This document shows, piece after piece, positions 9,321-17,800 of a stretch of 20,542 bases of DNA (within the stretch, counting starts at the first letter, position 1; the number at the start of each line of letters is the position of its first letter). A program made the position numbers and the translations under genes. This DNA comes from Sphaeroforma sirkka. Taxonomy: Eukaryota; Opisthokonta; Ichthyosporea; Ichthyophonida. The DNA is taken from assembly GCA_001586965.3 (NCBI GenBank), contig LUCW03000526.1, positions 72,501-93,042 on the forward strand, written 5' to 3'. The notes under the pieces were generated by a model. The model saw nothing but the letters and a program-made list of their open reading frames with translations, was not told the DNA's origin and ran no database searches.

Positions 9321-9523
9321 GATGAGCCTGATCATCACTCACTCGCTGGTTATTGTACAAGTGGAGACTGGTGGTTCTATATTTATCGATGTGGACTCGT
9401 ACTCTATCCTCAGATCATAGTTTGTCGGTCCATTGCGATCTTGATACGATTTCTGTTGCGTTAGACGGTCTACTACACTGCACTAAGCCTTGCCCATATC
9501 TACCATCGCTGTTCTATAAATAG

Positions 9524-9725
9524 ACTGTCCGGCAAGCTGATGGCGATGCCTCGGGCTGGGGCAGGCTTCAATTTCTGTTGCAACACAGTGTAAAGTACCT
9601 GCACAAAGGTCTCAATCCCAAACAGCATCCGTCTGTCAATGGATTTGTGACGGATGAGTGGCAGTGTGACCTACTGGAACACGTCCGCATGCGGCACTCC
9701 GTTTTGGTAGTTGCCCCCACAACTG
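9524..9725 (+). CDS. Helicase exon: FQL-like region, Q-motif, start of Walker A
   Basis: The exon starts after AAATAG (an in-frame TAG blocks further extension) and ends ACAACTG|GTAAGG in phase 1. It encodes GRLQFLLQH...YLHKG, then the conserved F.TDEWQCDLLEHVR and HSVLVVAPTT. An alternative acceptor exists at GGCAG within the first 40 bases. Confidence 0.78.
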
Positions 9726-10030
9726 GTAAGGTGTTATATTGTGTTATGTAGTAAACACATGTGTAGACGGTTCATGTATAGTCGTATGAGGAATTCCGAG
9801 GTGGGAGGTTCTATTCAACTGCGTGTGTGTGCGTGGGTGGCACTTTATGTTTACGTAAATACTGATGCGTCGCGTACAAGTCGAATCACAGGGTTGTATG
9901 ATATATGCAGCTGCCGTGAGCAGGTTGGTATGTGTAGACTATTAGCAAATGACTGTAATACCTCAAAGTTGCGCATATCACTACACGAGCGCACCACAAC
10001 AGTTAGAAGCTGACTCGTCTACTCATCCAA

Positions 10031-10088
10031 GATTATACAGTACACGCAGACACGCGCATGATTATACAGTACACGCAGACACGCGCAT
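10031..10088 (+). repeat. Perfect 29-bp tandem duplication in a helicase intron
   Basis: Two identical 29-base copies (10031-10059 and 10060-10088) lie in the intron 9726-10209. Confidence 0.92.
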
Positions 10089-10209
10089 ACTGAAGAGTTA
10101 CTATGCAACCAAAGTGTGAATGCTCTTAACACCAACGGCCGATGTACACAAAGAACACACAAACACGTATCTAAGCGGAACACATCATTTATTCCCATGA
10201 AATTTACAG

Positions 10210-10373
10210 CCGGGAAGTCCTTCGTGGCCATGTATGCCATTCGGCAAGTGATTATGGAGGATGAAAAACAGATTCAGAATGAGCGCATTGCCGAGGAGGC
10301 TCATCTGGCAGTGAAAAAGGGGAAGGCGGGCGGCAGAAAAGGCAACAAGTACAAGCCTGAAGGCGACCACACG
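10210..10373 (+). CDS. Helicase exon: completes Walker A (AGKS) and a lysine-rich linker
   Basis: The acceptor AATTTACAG is followed by CCGGGAAG, which completes A-G-K-S with the G of the previous exon. FVAMYAIRQVI follows, then a charged linker (AVKKGKAGGRKGNKYK) that stands between motifs I and Ia. The donor is ACG|GTATGG in phase 0. Confidence 0.8.
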
Positions 10374-11310
10374 GTATGGTTGTGCATCTGCGTGTTACTC
10401 TAAAAACTGATTGTAACAGTTACTATGGAGATATACAAATGACCTACTATAGAGTATGCTATAAGGCTGAGCAACCTGTTGGAATCATCATTGAATATGA
10501 GCCAGCTGTGTTCCAGGCGGTCAGACAGTAACCAAGCTACCGCTCACCTGTATATGAAATCTTGTTACGAGGCTCTCCTTGTATTTCAATACGCATGCGT
10601 CGGATCTAGCTTTGATACGCATCGTGAGAGGCATCGTTCTAGTCTATGATCCTTTCAGAAATATATGGTGGACAGGCTCATGGGTTTAATATGTTATATC
10701 TTTTCCACAGTATGCAATTTAACAGTCCGTGTATCGCAGCTGTATATGCCACATACACGGTCGTCTCACACTTATGCACCTCGGATTTGAACTTTTGAAT
10801 TGAAGGCCAGCGGGCGATGTTCGTCACACCCCAACACTTGAATGCCCATACGCGTGGATTATTTGCATAGTGGTGCGCATTACATAAGTATGAGTTTATA
10901 ACTATTCCAATTGCATTAGGTTAGCTGTATTCGCTATCAAATCTGCACCTCGGCCCCCAACATCCTCACAGCACCTAAATTTTCTAGCCAGACACAAGCG
11001 TGCGGTGATGCGTTGTGGCTACGTATGCCACACTCGCGCTGTACAACCAGACCTCACGATCTGTACTGTTCATACGACGCCTTGTTCCATCAAGAACACG
11101 GATAGATGTGTGTTCCAACGCAGCATTTGGTTCTCACAAATCGAGGGCGTCGGGTTAGACCCGAATTCATTGCCAAGGGCTGTTATGAGTATGTTCTAAT
11201 CTTGCGCTCTACAACAGTCGCATGTTCACACTATATTCCCACGCCAACACAGTGGTAGGTATACCATATACGGCTTTACCTACACTGCATTCCTCTCCCG
11301 TCAACTGCAG
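10374..11310 (+). other. Helicase intron carrying a relic exon
   Basis: A 937-base intron bounded by GTATGG and CTCTCCCGTCAACTGCAG. Apart from the relic exon copy at about 10994-11140 it holds nothing I can identify. Confidence 0.6.
10994..11140 (+). pseudogene. Decayed duplicate of the motif Ia helicase exon
   Basis: 11018-11064 matches 11336-11382 at 33 of 47 ungapped positions (counted by eye), mostly transitions. Read in the corresponding frame it gives ATLALYNQT beside the real PTLALCNQT, and an LVP triplet follows at the same distance in both. The upstream part (CAGACACAAG against CAAACAAAAG) also aligns with small gaps. An in-frame TGA and indels make it non-functional. Confidence 0.6.
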
Positions 11311-11504
11311 GGCACCAAACAAAAGTACGGGGTCGCGTAGTGTTTGTGTGTCCTACACTTGCACTATGTAACCAGACCGCAGGTGAAGTGCGGCGGCAGT
11401 TTCCATTGGTGCCGGTCGGGGTGTTCACGGCAAAGTTCCGGGAGAGCATTCACACCTGTGAAGTGCTGGTGTGTACGCCTCATATGCTGGAGATTCTGTA
11501 CCAG
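11311..11504 (+). CDS. Helicase exon: motif Ia and Ib region
   Basis: It encodes VVFVCPTLALCNQT, GEVRRQF, VGVFTAKFRES and CEVLVCTPHMLEILYQ, ending CAG|GTGTGT in phase 0. The strongest acceptor is CTGCAG at 11310, but that does not match the phase-0 donor of the previous exon. Starting at 11259 after GGTAG keeps the frame open and in phase and adds 17 residues. Confidence 0.78.
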
Positions 11505-11874
11505 GTGTGTATACGTTGTTCATGGAGGGATTTGATGCTCACGGTAGCTTCTGGAAAGTTTGTTTAATTATCGGTGTATTAGTCCGTGTAGGTCGGGCGA
11601 ACTCACATCCTACACTGGAAATTCCTCCTCATAAGCGTGCATGTCTTGGGAAAGGATTTGGAGAGAGTTGCGCACCTCTCATCGATGCGCTCAAGCCTCA
11701 TTTGCCCTACACACACGGGACAGGTGTTCTCAAATGTTGATAAGTGCTATGAATACTTCCTTGCACGGTATATCAAGACCAGCGGTCGAGCTACTTGGTA
11801 TCCCTTGAATATTGATTATGTCTTTCTCAACACCTTTTATTTGGTAAATATTGTCGACCTTCTCCGCGCTCCAG

Positions 11875-12007
11875 TCACCGGCCAATCACATCTGGCGCAC
11901 ACGTATAATGCGATGGGTCATCTGTGATGAGATTCACATGATGTCTTCGTTCGACGGCCCTCAGAGAAATCCTAGTGCAAAAATGTTGGCTTCGGCTGAT
12001 GCTATCA
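11875..12007 (+). CDS. Helicase exon: motif II (DEIH)
   Basis: After the acceptor GCGCTCCAG, the exon continues the previous one in phase 0: SPANHIWRTRIMRWVICDEIHMM. This is the Walker B/DExH box in the DDX60-type context (hydrophobic-W...I.RWVI-DE.H). The 3' end is uncertain: phase-1 donors occur at A|GTGACT (12008) and A|GTGCAA (11975); both fit the next exon. Confidence 0.76.
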
Positions 12008-12019
12008 GTGACTCTGATG

Positions 12020-12067
12020 AATATTCGGCTGAAGTAAATCACTTGTATGCAGTACTTTCAGTCGTAA

Positions 12068-12130
<63 letters not shown>

Positions 12131-12246
12131 TACATATATATGTATGTATATATAGATATATGATATAAGTATATACATGTACAAACACTTATCAATATTC
12201 TGCTGAGGTATACCACGTGAGTGCATTAGTTACAATCGTAAATATA
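12020..12246 (+). repeat. Split 53-bp direct repeat around a (TA)n tract
   Basis: 12020-12072 and 12194-12246 are about 75 percent identical by eye (AATATTC.GCTGA.GTA... to TCGTAAA.ATA). They enclose a (TA)n run at 12071-12126 and other TA-rich sequence. It looks like an old duplication into which the microsatellite grew. Confidence 0.65.
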
Positions 12247-12456
12247 CCGACACGTATCTAAGTATATACATCAAACATTGGGGAATAAATATAAATATAC
12301 ATAGCACATGTTCATGTAGAAGTACAAACATACATAAAACAAAGTCTTGAATACGCTCAAGAGTACATATATGCCTTACGCGCTTGTCGTTTATCAATGT
12401 GGCTCGTTAAGTTGGAGCAAACAGTTAGTCACGGTATATATTACACGACGCAAGCG

Positions 12457-12558
12457 TACATATGTGCAACAAAAAGAAGCACATATATGCAAATAGGGTA
12501 TCCAGTCTACATATGTGCAAGTAAAAGCAACACCTACATGCATATTGTGTATCAAGTC
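12457..12558 (+). repeat. 51-bp imperfect tandem duplication
   Basis: Two adjacent 51-base units (12457-12507, 12508-12558) share the start TACATATGTGCAA and the end GTATC.AGTC. They lie in the same intron as the split repeat. Confidence 0.75.
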
Positions 12559-12856
12559 TTGCATCATGGATCTGAATGCATCCGGCACGGACAGTGTCTG
12601 TGGTTCGTTTGCAAATGTGGATGTTGTCATCCTTTGGTTATATATATATATCTATATATAAGTATAAATATAAATATATGAATTTATAGTGCCCCTTTAG
12701 ACAAGGCTTTAAGGATACCAACCCCCGGTCAAGCCCCTGTATCTGTTCATTTGTTATTCGCATAGCTCGAGAACATTGTAGCACAATAAGTAAAGCTCTG
12801 CACACAATCAACATGCCAAACACTCAGGACGCCGGATCCATTTTTTTTAACGATAG

Positions 12857-12934
12857 AAGCCTGTGATGAATTGAGCAGAAGTACAGACGACGAGAAGACC
12901 GAAGACGAGGATGAAGACGAGACCAATCTTGATG
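12857..12934 (+). CDS. Helicase exon: acidic insert between motifs II and III
   Basis: The acceptor is a T-run followed by AACGATAG; the donor is GATG|GTAACT. The 78 bases (phase 1 to 1) encode CDELSRSTDDEKTEDEDEDE then TNLDG. Its final G joins the next exon to give GCLRRLLGQIECPVLALSAS, so the exon fits both phases. Being symmetric, it could be skipped without frame change. Confidence 0.65.
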
Positions 12935-13225
12935 GTAACTTTTGAGGACATTGTATCAATGGAGTCGTGAGCACAATCACTTGCATACTAGTTTGCCTAT
13001 ATCAATATTTGCTACACGTTGGATCAATGGACAGTTTGCGTATTGTCTGGCCCGGAGTTTGCCAATTTCGAAACCGTTAGCTTGGCTCTTTATCTGTTTG
13101 GTTGCACTTCCGCATTCTTATTCACCTGTATGTAAAAACACTGTTGTTGGTTACCGTATTTCGCTTCCTTATATTGACGAAGTTGAAATGCTAGGCCGAT
13201 GCCAGTCCCTTGTGAAAGTTTGAAC

Positions 13226-13354
13226 TAAAGACCAATATATGCGGTGTGTAAGTTCGATGATATCGTTCTAAAGACCAACATATGCAGTGTGAAAGTTCGA
13301 TGATATCATTTTAAAGACCAATATATGCGGTGTGACAGTTGGATCATATCGTTA
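13226..13354 (+). repeat. 43-bp tandem repeat, three copies
   Basis: Copies start at 13226, 13269 and 13312, each opening TAAAGACCAA.ATATGC.GTGTG. The third copy is the most diverged. The array is intronic (12935-13630). Confidence 0.88.
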
Positions 13355-13630
13355 CAGCCAGTCTATAAGTTTGACACTATTTTTGGCCACATATGGTCCC
13401 CTGCCATTAGCCTGCTGCCTAGCTTACCTCACATGTCTACATGTACGACCAACCAATCTCTAAACCATCAAAGATCACTACGCTCACGCTGCGTATGTTC
13501 CCAGGTTATTGAATTTAGACATTCTCACTGTATACATGTGTCAGCCAATTTTCAGATCTCGTCGCCGTATAGAGCATATATTATAACCTGTCAATCTATG
13601 GGGGCTTAACCACTTCTACATGTTACACAG

Positions 13631-14028
13631 GGTGTCTGCGTCGGCTTCTCGGGCAGATCGAGTGTCCCGTGCTTGCTTTATCCGCATCTATTGTGGATCC
13701 GTCGTCGTTCGCTAGTTTCATCGAAGCCATGCGTAGTACGGGCGATAGGCAGTACCAAGGGTACGCCGATCAGCGCTGTACGGAGTGTATAATATCAACA
13801 GTAGGTTCTGTTGACAAAGCCGACCGAACCACTAACCAGGAACTAGAGGGGGCTGTAGGTGTTGATATAGGGAGAGATTCCGAGGTCGGTTCGGCCTGTA
13901 AGTGCGACGAGAACCGGAACAAAGTATGGGTGGTGCCGTCGCCAGACGCCGAACCTCGGCGATTGTTGGAACGACATGTCCCACTGCAGTACTTAGTTTG
14001 GCTCCCAGAACGGCAGAAACTGCAACAG
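13631..14028 (+). CDS. Helicase exon: motif III (SAS) and following region
   Basis: The acceptor GTTACACAG is followed by GG, completing a glycine codon from the acidic exon. It encodes CLRRLLGQIECPVLALSASI and DPSSFASFIEAM, then a long acidic/polar insert and RRLLERHVPLQYLVWLPE. Motif III reads SAS instead of the usual SAT. The donor is CAACAG|GTGAGC, phase 0. Confidence 0.8.
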
Positions 14029-14200
14029 GTGAGCTCGCAAGTGTGTCTTACTAAAACATAGGAACTATCCAAGACTATTATACTGGGGACATTACTTCTT
14101 TATTTTATCAGTCACTCGCTGTGTACGACTTTACCGCTGTGAATTCACACGAGTAAACAAATATCTTGCGATTCCACAAACACTCTTCTGTGACCCACAG

Positions 14201-14278
14201 ATCCACCCGTACGGCATGCTAGCACCGCTATTCCAGGATTAAGAGGAACTCGATGATGCTCTAGTTGACTTACACAAA
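14201..14278 (+). CDS. Helicase exon with an in-frame TAA (possible poison exon)
   Basis: After TGACCCACAG the exon reads IHPYGMLAPLFQD, then TAA at 14240-14242, then EELDDALVDLHK up to the donor GTATGC. The sequence on both sides of the stop looks coding in the same frame, and IHPYGML matches the HP-containing motif found at this place in DDX60 relatives. The exon is 78 bases and symmetric (phase 0 to 0). Confidence 0.65.
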
Positions 14279-14306
14279 GTATGCAGATGATGGTTTCATC
14301 TTTAAG

Positions 14307-14432
14307 AAGTTCACCACACTGTCTTACTTGCTTGGTTGGTTTCTAACAAGTTCACTACACTGTCTTGCTTGCTTGGTTGGTTTCATCTACAAGAAGTTCA
14401 CTACACCGTCTCACTTGCTTGGTTGGTATACG
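14307..14432 (+). repeat. 41-46 bp tandem repeat, three copies
   Basis: Copies start at 14307, 14348 and 14394 with AAGTTCAC.ACAC.GTCT and share GCTTGGTTGG. They begin about 30 bases after a donor site, in the intron 14279-14921. A similar phrase, CAAGTTCACTACA, recurs at about 20028. Confidence 0.82.
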
Positions 14433-14921
14433 CTGTTGGTTGGTTAGTATTTGTTCGGTTGTGTGGTGTGTTCAAATTCTTTTTTGATTTGTACATACAT
14501 GTGCAATTGTATATACGAGCAATTGTCTATATGTTTTACAACCAGATCGCTGGTTCTGTAAATATATATCTATCCTTATATGTGCTTGTATTTTCACATA
14601 CGTAGTAGGCGTGTGCATGTGCTGGTAAGGAAATATGAAATGTAAATATACATCTTTTACACAACATTCTGGGTGTTCAGATCTGAACGATGAGTCGTGA
14701 TTAGTTGAAGTTTTCCGATTATCTACGTAATAGCATCAGCAGCCATGCTCATGATATGAGTTGCTTTAATTAAATAGGTTGATTTTTTACCATATTCAGC
14801 GCAAATCTAGCTGTCATGAGAGGGATGGTCTCTGCTAAATGTGTGCGTGTGCGACCACAAACTGCATCAACTGATTGTCATCTTTTGCGACGCTCAGTAC
14901 TGGTTGTCCTGTTATGCCCAG

Positions 14922-15066
14922 GTGCAACTGTCCGGCCCAGAACTTTGGTCAGTCGCCCGAGTGCTCTTGAACCAAAATCTTGACCATTTCTTATATTACA
15001 CTCCACTATGGTCGGAGTTGGCTGAAAGTTTGACGACTACAGATCCCGGTATCGATGGAAAAGCAG
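14922..15066 (+). CDS. Helicase exon: VQLSGPELW segment
   Basis: The acceptor is TATGCCCAG; the donor is GCAG|GTGTGT (phase 0 to 1). It encodes VQLSGPELWSVARVLL and YYTPLWSELAESL. The pattern LS..E.....  followed by helical sequence corresponds to the region after the HP motif in DDX60-like proteins. Confidence 0.72.
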
Positions 15067-15368
15067 GTGTGTATGATTATATTAGTCCTATAACTCCAGT
15101 TGGCGCGAATGAATCAGTCTGTAAATAACTATAATAGATATCAAACTCCCAATATTCAATAGGCATGAGCTATTGTCGATTTTAAGTTGGTGCGGCTAGA
15201 ACCAATCACATACCAGCTAAATGTTTATATACGCCCAAATATCAACAACTCTGTTCCTTGCACACAGTAAAGTGAGAGCACGTTCTGTGGTAATAATGTC
15301 GGTCGGAGTGAGTGGACGAAATGCTAAACGTTAGCGACAACAACGTCTTGCTTATTGTCAATATGTAG

Positions 15369-15526
15369 GTTTGAAGGATGTGATTGCCATGGTCTACAGC
15401 AGTATGTCGCGGATTGACATGGGCGATCTCACAGCCCTACAACATGCCACGGCGCAGTACATACAAACTCGGCTGGGTATGACCCAACAAACCCGTCTCT
15501 TCGAGACTTTTCTAGCAGAGGGCAAG
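15369..15526 (+). CDS. Helicase exon: helical spacer region
   Basis: The acceptor ATATGTAG precedes GT, completing a glycine codon. It encodes LKDVIAMVYSSMSRIDMGDL and TRLGMTQQTRLFETFLAEGK, with the donor GTATTA in phase 0. No motif by itself; placed by phase and by continuity. Confidence 0.65.
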
Positions 15527-15687
15527 GTATTAACTTTCTGTCCGTAAATGCATGCTCTTTGCTTATATCATTCCCAGCTTTACCTTGGATGGTCTCAAGC
15601 CTGTCTGCAATATATGCCTGCGTGACATGGAGCAGTTTAGTAAACTGCCCGCGAGATACAACAGTATATAATAGCACTCTTGCACAG

Positions 15688-15718
15688 CTCAATCTGAAGG
15701 AATGGACAGACAACCGAG
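15688..15718 (+). CDS. Helicase micro-exon (31 bases)
   Basis: Bounded by TTGCACAG and G|GTAGCG, it encodes LNLKEWTDNR and converts phase 0 to phase 1, as needed by the next exon. Support is from phase and position only. Confidence 0.5.
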
Positions 15719-16030
15719 GTAGCGCGAGTGGGGATGTCGCACCCGACCCTCATCAGACGACGTTGTGTGCGCAAGCTATAGTGAGACAGGACCTATCTCT
15801 CGCCCAAAAATATCATCGCACAAAAGATCTGTGGCTGTGTCGTGACGCCCATTGCGTTTCGTTTAATTGCTGAGGCACAGCGTACCTCTTTCATACGAGT
15901 AGTAGCTGTGCATTAGCAATTCCTCTCAAATCGAAGCAAGCGATGATGACTTCGCCGCTGGCTCCATTGAAGCGTCTTGTGCGTTATGTATTTTGGGTGT
16001 TTTGGGATTGCAGCCAGGATTCTTCCATAG

Positions 16031-16321
16031 AGGAGACAAGCGTGTTCATATCGTCTGGGTACTCAGGCCGCTTTCAAAAAATTGTAAATTTGTATAGGAA
16101 TCAAAAACAGCATGTGCGTGAGGCATTCATGCAGCTTTTTATTCCGAACGATTCGACCAGCTCTACTGTGCAACTCGATCGTGAACCCTTCAACACTAAT
16201 CACTACCCACAGGAACAATCCGCCGAAGATCTATCGGCCGAGATCAGCCGAAGTACACGCAACCCAATCAGCTATCGCAACGAAGACGATCCGACTGACG
16301 ACTCAATCACAGCTCAACATG
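16031..16321 (+). CDS. Helicase exon: 97-codon charged segment
   Basis: It starts after CCATAG and ends G|GTATTG, phase 1 to 1. It encodes SGYSGRFQKIVNLYRNQKQ and HVREAFMQLF, followed by a hydrophilic stretch (EQSAEDLSAEISRSTRN). The open frame extends further both ways but only these boundaries keep the phases of both neighbours. Confidence 0.62.
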
Positions 16322-16677
16322 GTATTGCAAACTGCTTCACTTGTTTCTCGTACATAGTCACTACAGGAGTTTGTCTACACATAAGTGTGTTTCTCGCGTA
16401 GGTACGACCAACGATCTAAGCAAGGGGAGTTTGAAATGATGCACCCAACAATGTTCCTATGCATTCTTCGGTTATATTCGCAATTTGCCTTGCACGCCCT
16501 TAGCGACACGTACGTTTAGTTCACTTATGATCGAATGCTTTTACTACACGGTGCAGCAGCGCTCACCAGGAAAGCACATAAAAAAATATACCAAATCAAC
16601 TTTTGGTACGATATGGCACTCTGGTATGTCAGCCGTACACACAGTGAATGAATTTTGTATGTAACAACTTGATCCAG

Positions 16678-16845
16678 GTGTGACTGAAATGTTGCGCATC
16701 TTGAGTGAGCTCAAGACACAGAAGCTGCTACCGGCTTTGATGTTCAGTGACAGCACTCCCTCGATCGAGTGTCTCTTTGGTCAGCTTGTGGATAGCCTGG
16801 AAACCCAGGAGGCTCTCAGTGGATTCACCTATGAATGCACCGCAG
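16678..16845 (+). CDS. Helicase exon: LLPALMFSDS inter-domain strand
   Basis: The acceptor is TTGATCCAG; the donor is GCAG|GTGAGT (phase 1 to 1). It encodes VTEMLRILSELK, then LLPALMFSDSTPSIECLF, which matches the LPAI-F-hydrophobic strand opening the second RecA domain in the DDX60/Ski2 group. It is the last clear family landmark in the window. Confidence 0.75.
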
Positions 16846-17021
16846 GTGAGTACACAAAATACTGTCATGATATAGGTAAGGGCCTTAACTGTCGTGTATA
16901 CATAAATATGAATCCGTATCATATAACATTACCAAGCCGCTGCACACAACCTGAGTCCCAGCTTTAACACGTTATATTTAGAGTACGTCTAACTCGTACT
17001 ACTCTGTATCCATATCAAAAG

Positions 17022-17206
17022 CCGAAGGCGCAGAGCGGAAGTGGAAAGGAGACCAAATGGACGAAACCGACAGGCGGGCAGATCTGAGCGATTTCCAGCA
17101 CTTGAAGATGAGCAGACGATTGTGGGTGCAGCATGCCAGGATGGTCTTATGGCATGTGGTTCTTACGCATGCATTCCAGGCCAAATACGATGCCATTGAA
17201 TATTAG
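17022..17206 (+). CDS. Helicase last visible exon, charged then terminating
   Basis: After CAAAAG, CC completes an alanine codon. The frame encodes EGAERKWKGDQMDETDRR, DLSDFQHLKMSRRLW and then sequence without family resemblance to TAG at 17204-17206. A donor such as TT|GTGGGT near 17125 is possible, but no further helicase exon was found to its right. Confidence 0.55.
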
Positions 17207-17411
17207 ACGGTACAATTCAGAGCTTCAAAGAGAACTCGGAACACTAATGCGGCTGCTAGTATATGTTTCAATTTTTATGAAGCCGCATGTACGTGTTGAA
17301 TGCACGATATTCAACAGACGAAGTAGTTGTACATGCGATGAAATAGCGTAAGGTGTCCCACTGCACATGTACAGTCGCCAGCGATGTGTTCCAGATACCC
17401 TAAACAACAAT
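17207..17411. other. Spacer between convergent genes
   Basis: About 200 bases separate the end of the helicase frame from the lowest plausible stop of the minus-strand gene. No motif was seen. A plus-strand AATAAA at 17495-17500 could serve the helicase transcript but lies inside the opposing gene. Confidence 0.4.
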
Positions 17412-17621
17412 CTACTCCACAAACATTTTAACAATTTTTCCCTCCGATGTGTAACAACTGATGCATCGTAAACTGTAAACATCGAAGGGACCGAAATAAA
17501 CAACGCATACGAGTAAAATGATTGGGCAGAGGTAAGCCACGAAAAAAATGACCTTGAGCAAATTAAGTGCACAAACGGTACGCTTGGGATCAGGTTGAAT
17601 GAGCGAATAGCAGATGTCCAT
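17412..17621 (-). CDS. Possible last exon of the membrane-protein gene
   Basis: A minus-strand frame encodes a strongly hydrophobic segment (LLKVIFFVAYLCPIILLVCV) and ends KIVKMFVE-stop. It would be a fitting last membrane helix for the gene upstream. A 3' splice site CCCAAG before CGT would start it in phase 0, whereas the previous exon's best donor is phase 1, so the join is unresolved. A second frame through the same DNA (17225-17689) is also open. Confidence 0.35.
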   Translation of the reverse strand: MDICYSLIQPDPKRTVCALNLLKVIFFVAYLCPIILLVCVVYFGPFDVYSLRCISCYTSEGKIVKMFVE

Positions 17622-17680
17622 GTTGTATTCAGGTTGAATTCATTAGCTACTACACTACAGTGGAACTGTCCTCTTCGTAC

Positions 17681-17800
17681 CAACGGCAATCAGCAAACAA
17701 CCCAGCAAACCCGTGGCTTGTCGTTGCCACAGTGAGATCGTCGGCGAGGTAAAGTAGGAAGACATTGTCGCTTGCAGGAAGAATATGATGCAAACGATAC
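17681..17800 (-). CDS. Membrane-protein exon: [12 protein letters not shown] helix
   Basis: The minus-strand acceptor is CTTCCTACAG and the likely donor is G|GTACGA. It encodes [17 protein letters not shown] and [15 protein letters not shown]. Without the donor the frame ends 20 bases further at a TAG. Confidence 0.55.

Larger units (their letters stand above)
8451..9523. other. Unassigned spacer before the helicase exons
   Basis: Ordinary base composition returns here, but no exon can be supported. Open frames at 9053-9292 and 9172-9420 show no known motif, and I could not find the N-terminal region that DDX60-like helicases carry before the Q-motif. The stretch holds a strong hairpin (8547-8577) and a perfect 19-bp tandem duplication (9283-9320). 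Confidence 0.55.
9524..17206 (+). pseudogene. DDX60/Ski2-like DExH helicase, RecA1 region only (fragment)
   Basis: The best join is 9524-9725, 10210-10373, 11311-11504 (or from 11259), 11875-12007, 12857-12934, 13631-14028, 14201-14278, 14922-15066, 15369-15526, 15688-15718, 16031-16321, 16678-16845 and 17022-17206. Codon phase agrees at all junctions except the second, which needs the 11259 acceptor. Motifs in order: F.TDEWQ (Q-motif-like), APTTAGKS (Walker A), PTLALCNQ (Ia), CTPHMLE, DEIH (II), LALSAS (III, with S for T), IHPYGML, and LLPALMFSDS leading into the inter-domain region. The spacing and wording match the DDX60 branch of Ski2-like RNA helicases, which act on RNA in the cytoplasm. 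The family's N-terminal third and motifs IV-VI are absent, and an in-frame TAA lies at 14240. I read it as a truncated, probably decaying copy; a gene producing a short protein is the alternative. Confidence 0.72.

Noticed and set aside
9053-9420. Helicase N-terminal exon
   Set aside because: The frames here show no family motif and no phase-compatible join to 9524 could be defended.
11505-11874. Second relic exon in the next helicase intron
   Set aside because: A short phrase (CATCCTACACT) resembles the motif Ia exon, but the similarity does not extend.
5919-14242. Alternative genetic code (TGA and TAA read as sense)
   Set aside because: Only one TGA and one TAA interrupt coding-like sequence, each in a gene that shows other damage, while the LRR gene ends normally at TAA. 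Decay or errors explain this better.
13226-14432. CRISPR-like array
   Set aside because: The copies are directly adjacent without unique spacers and sit in introns of a eukaryotic gene.
15559-15873. 104-codon open frame as one exon
   Set aside because: Only 15688-15718 fits the splice signals and phases of the neighbouring helicase exons.
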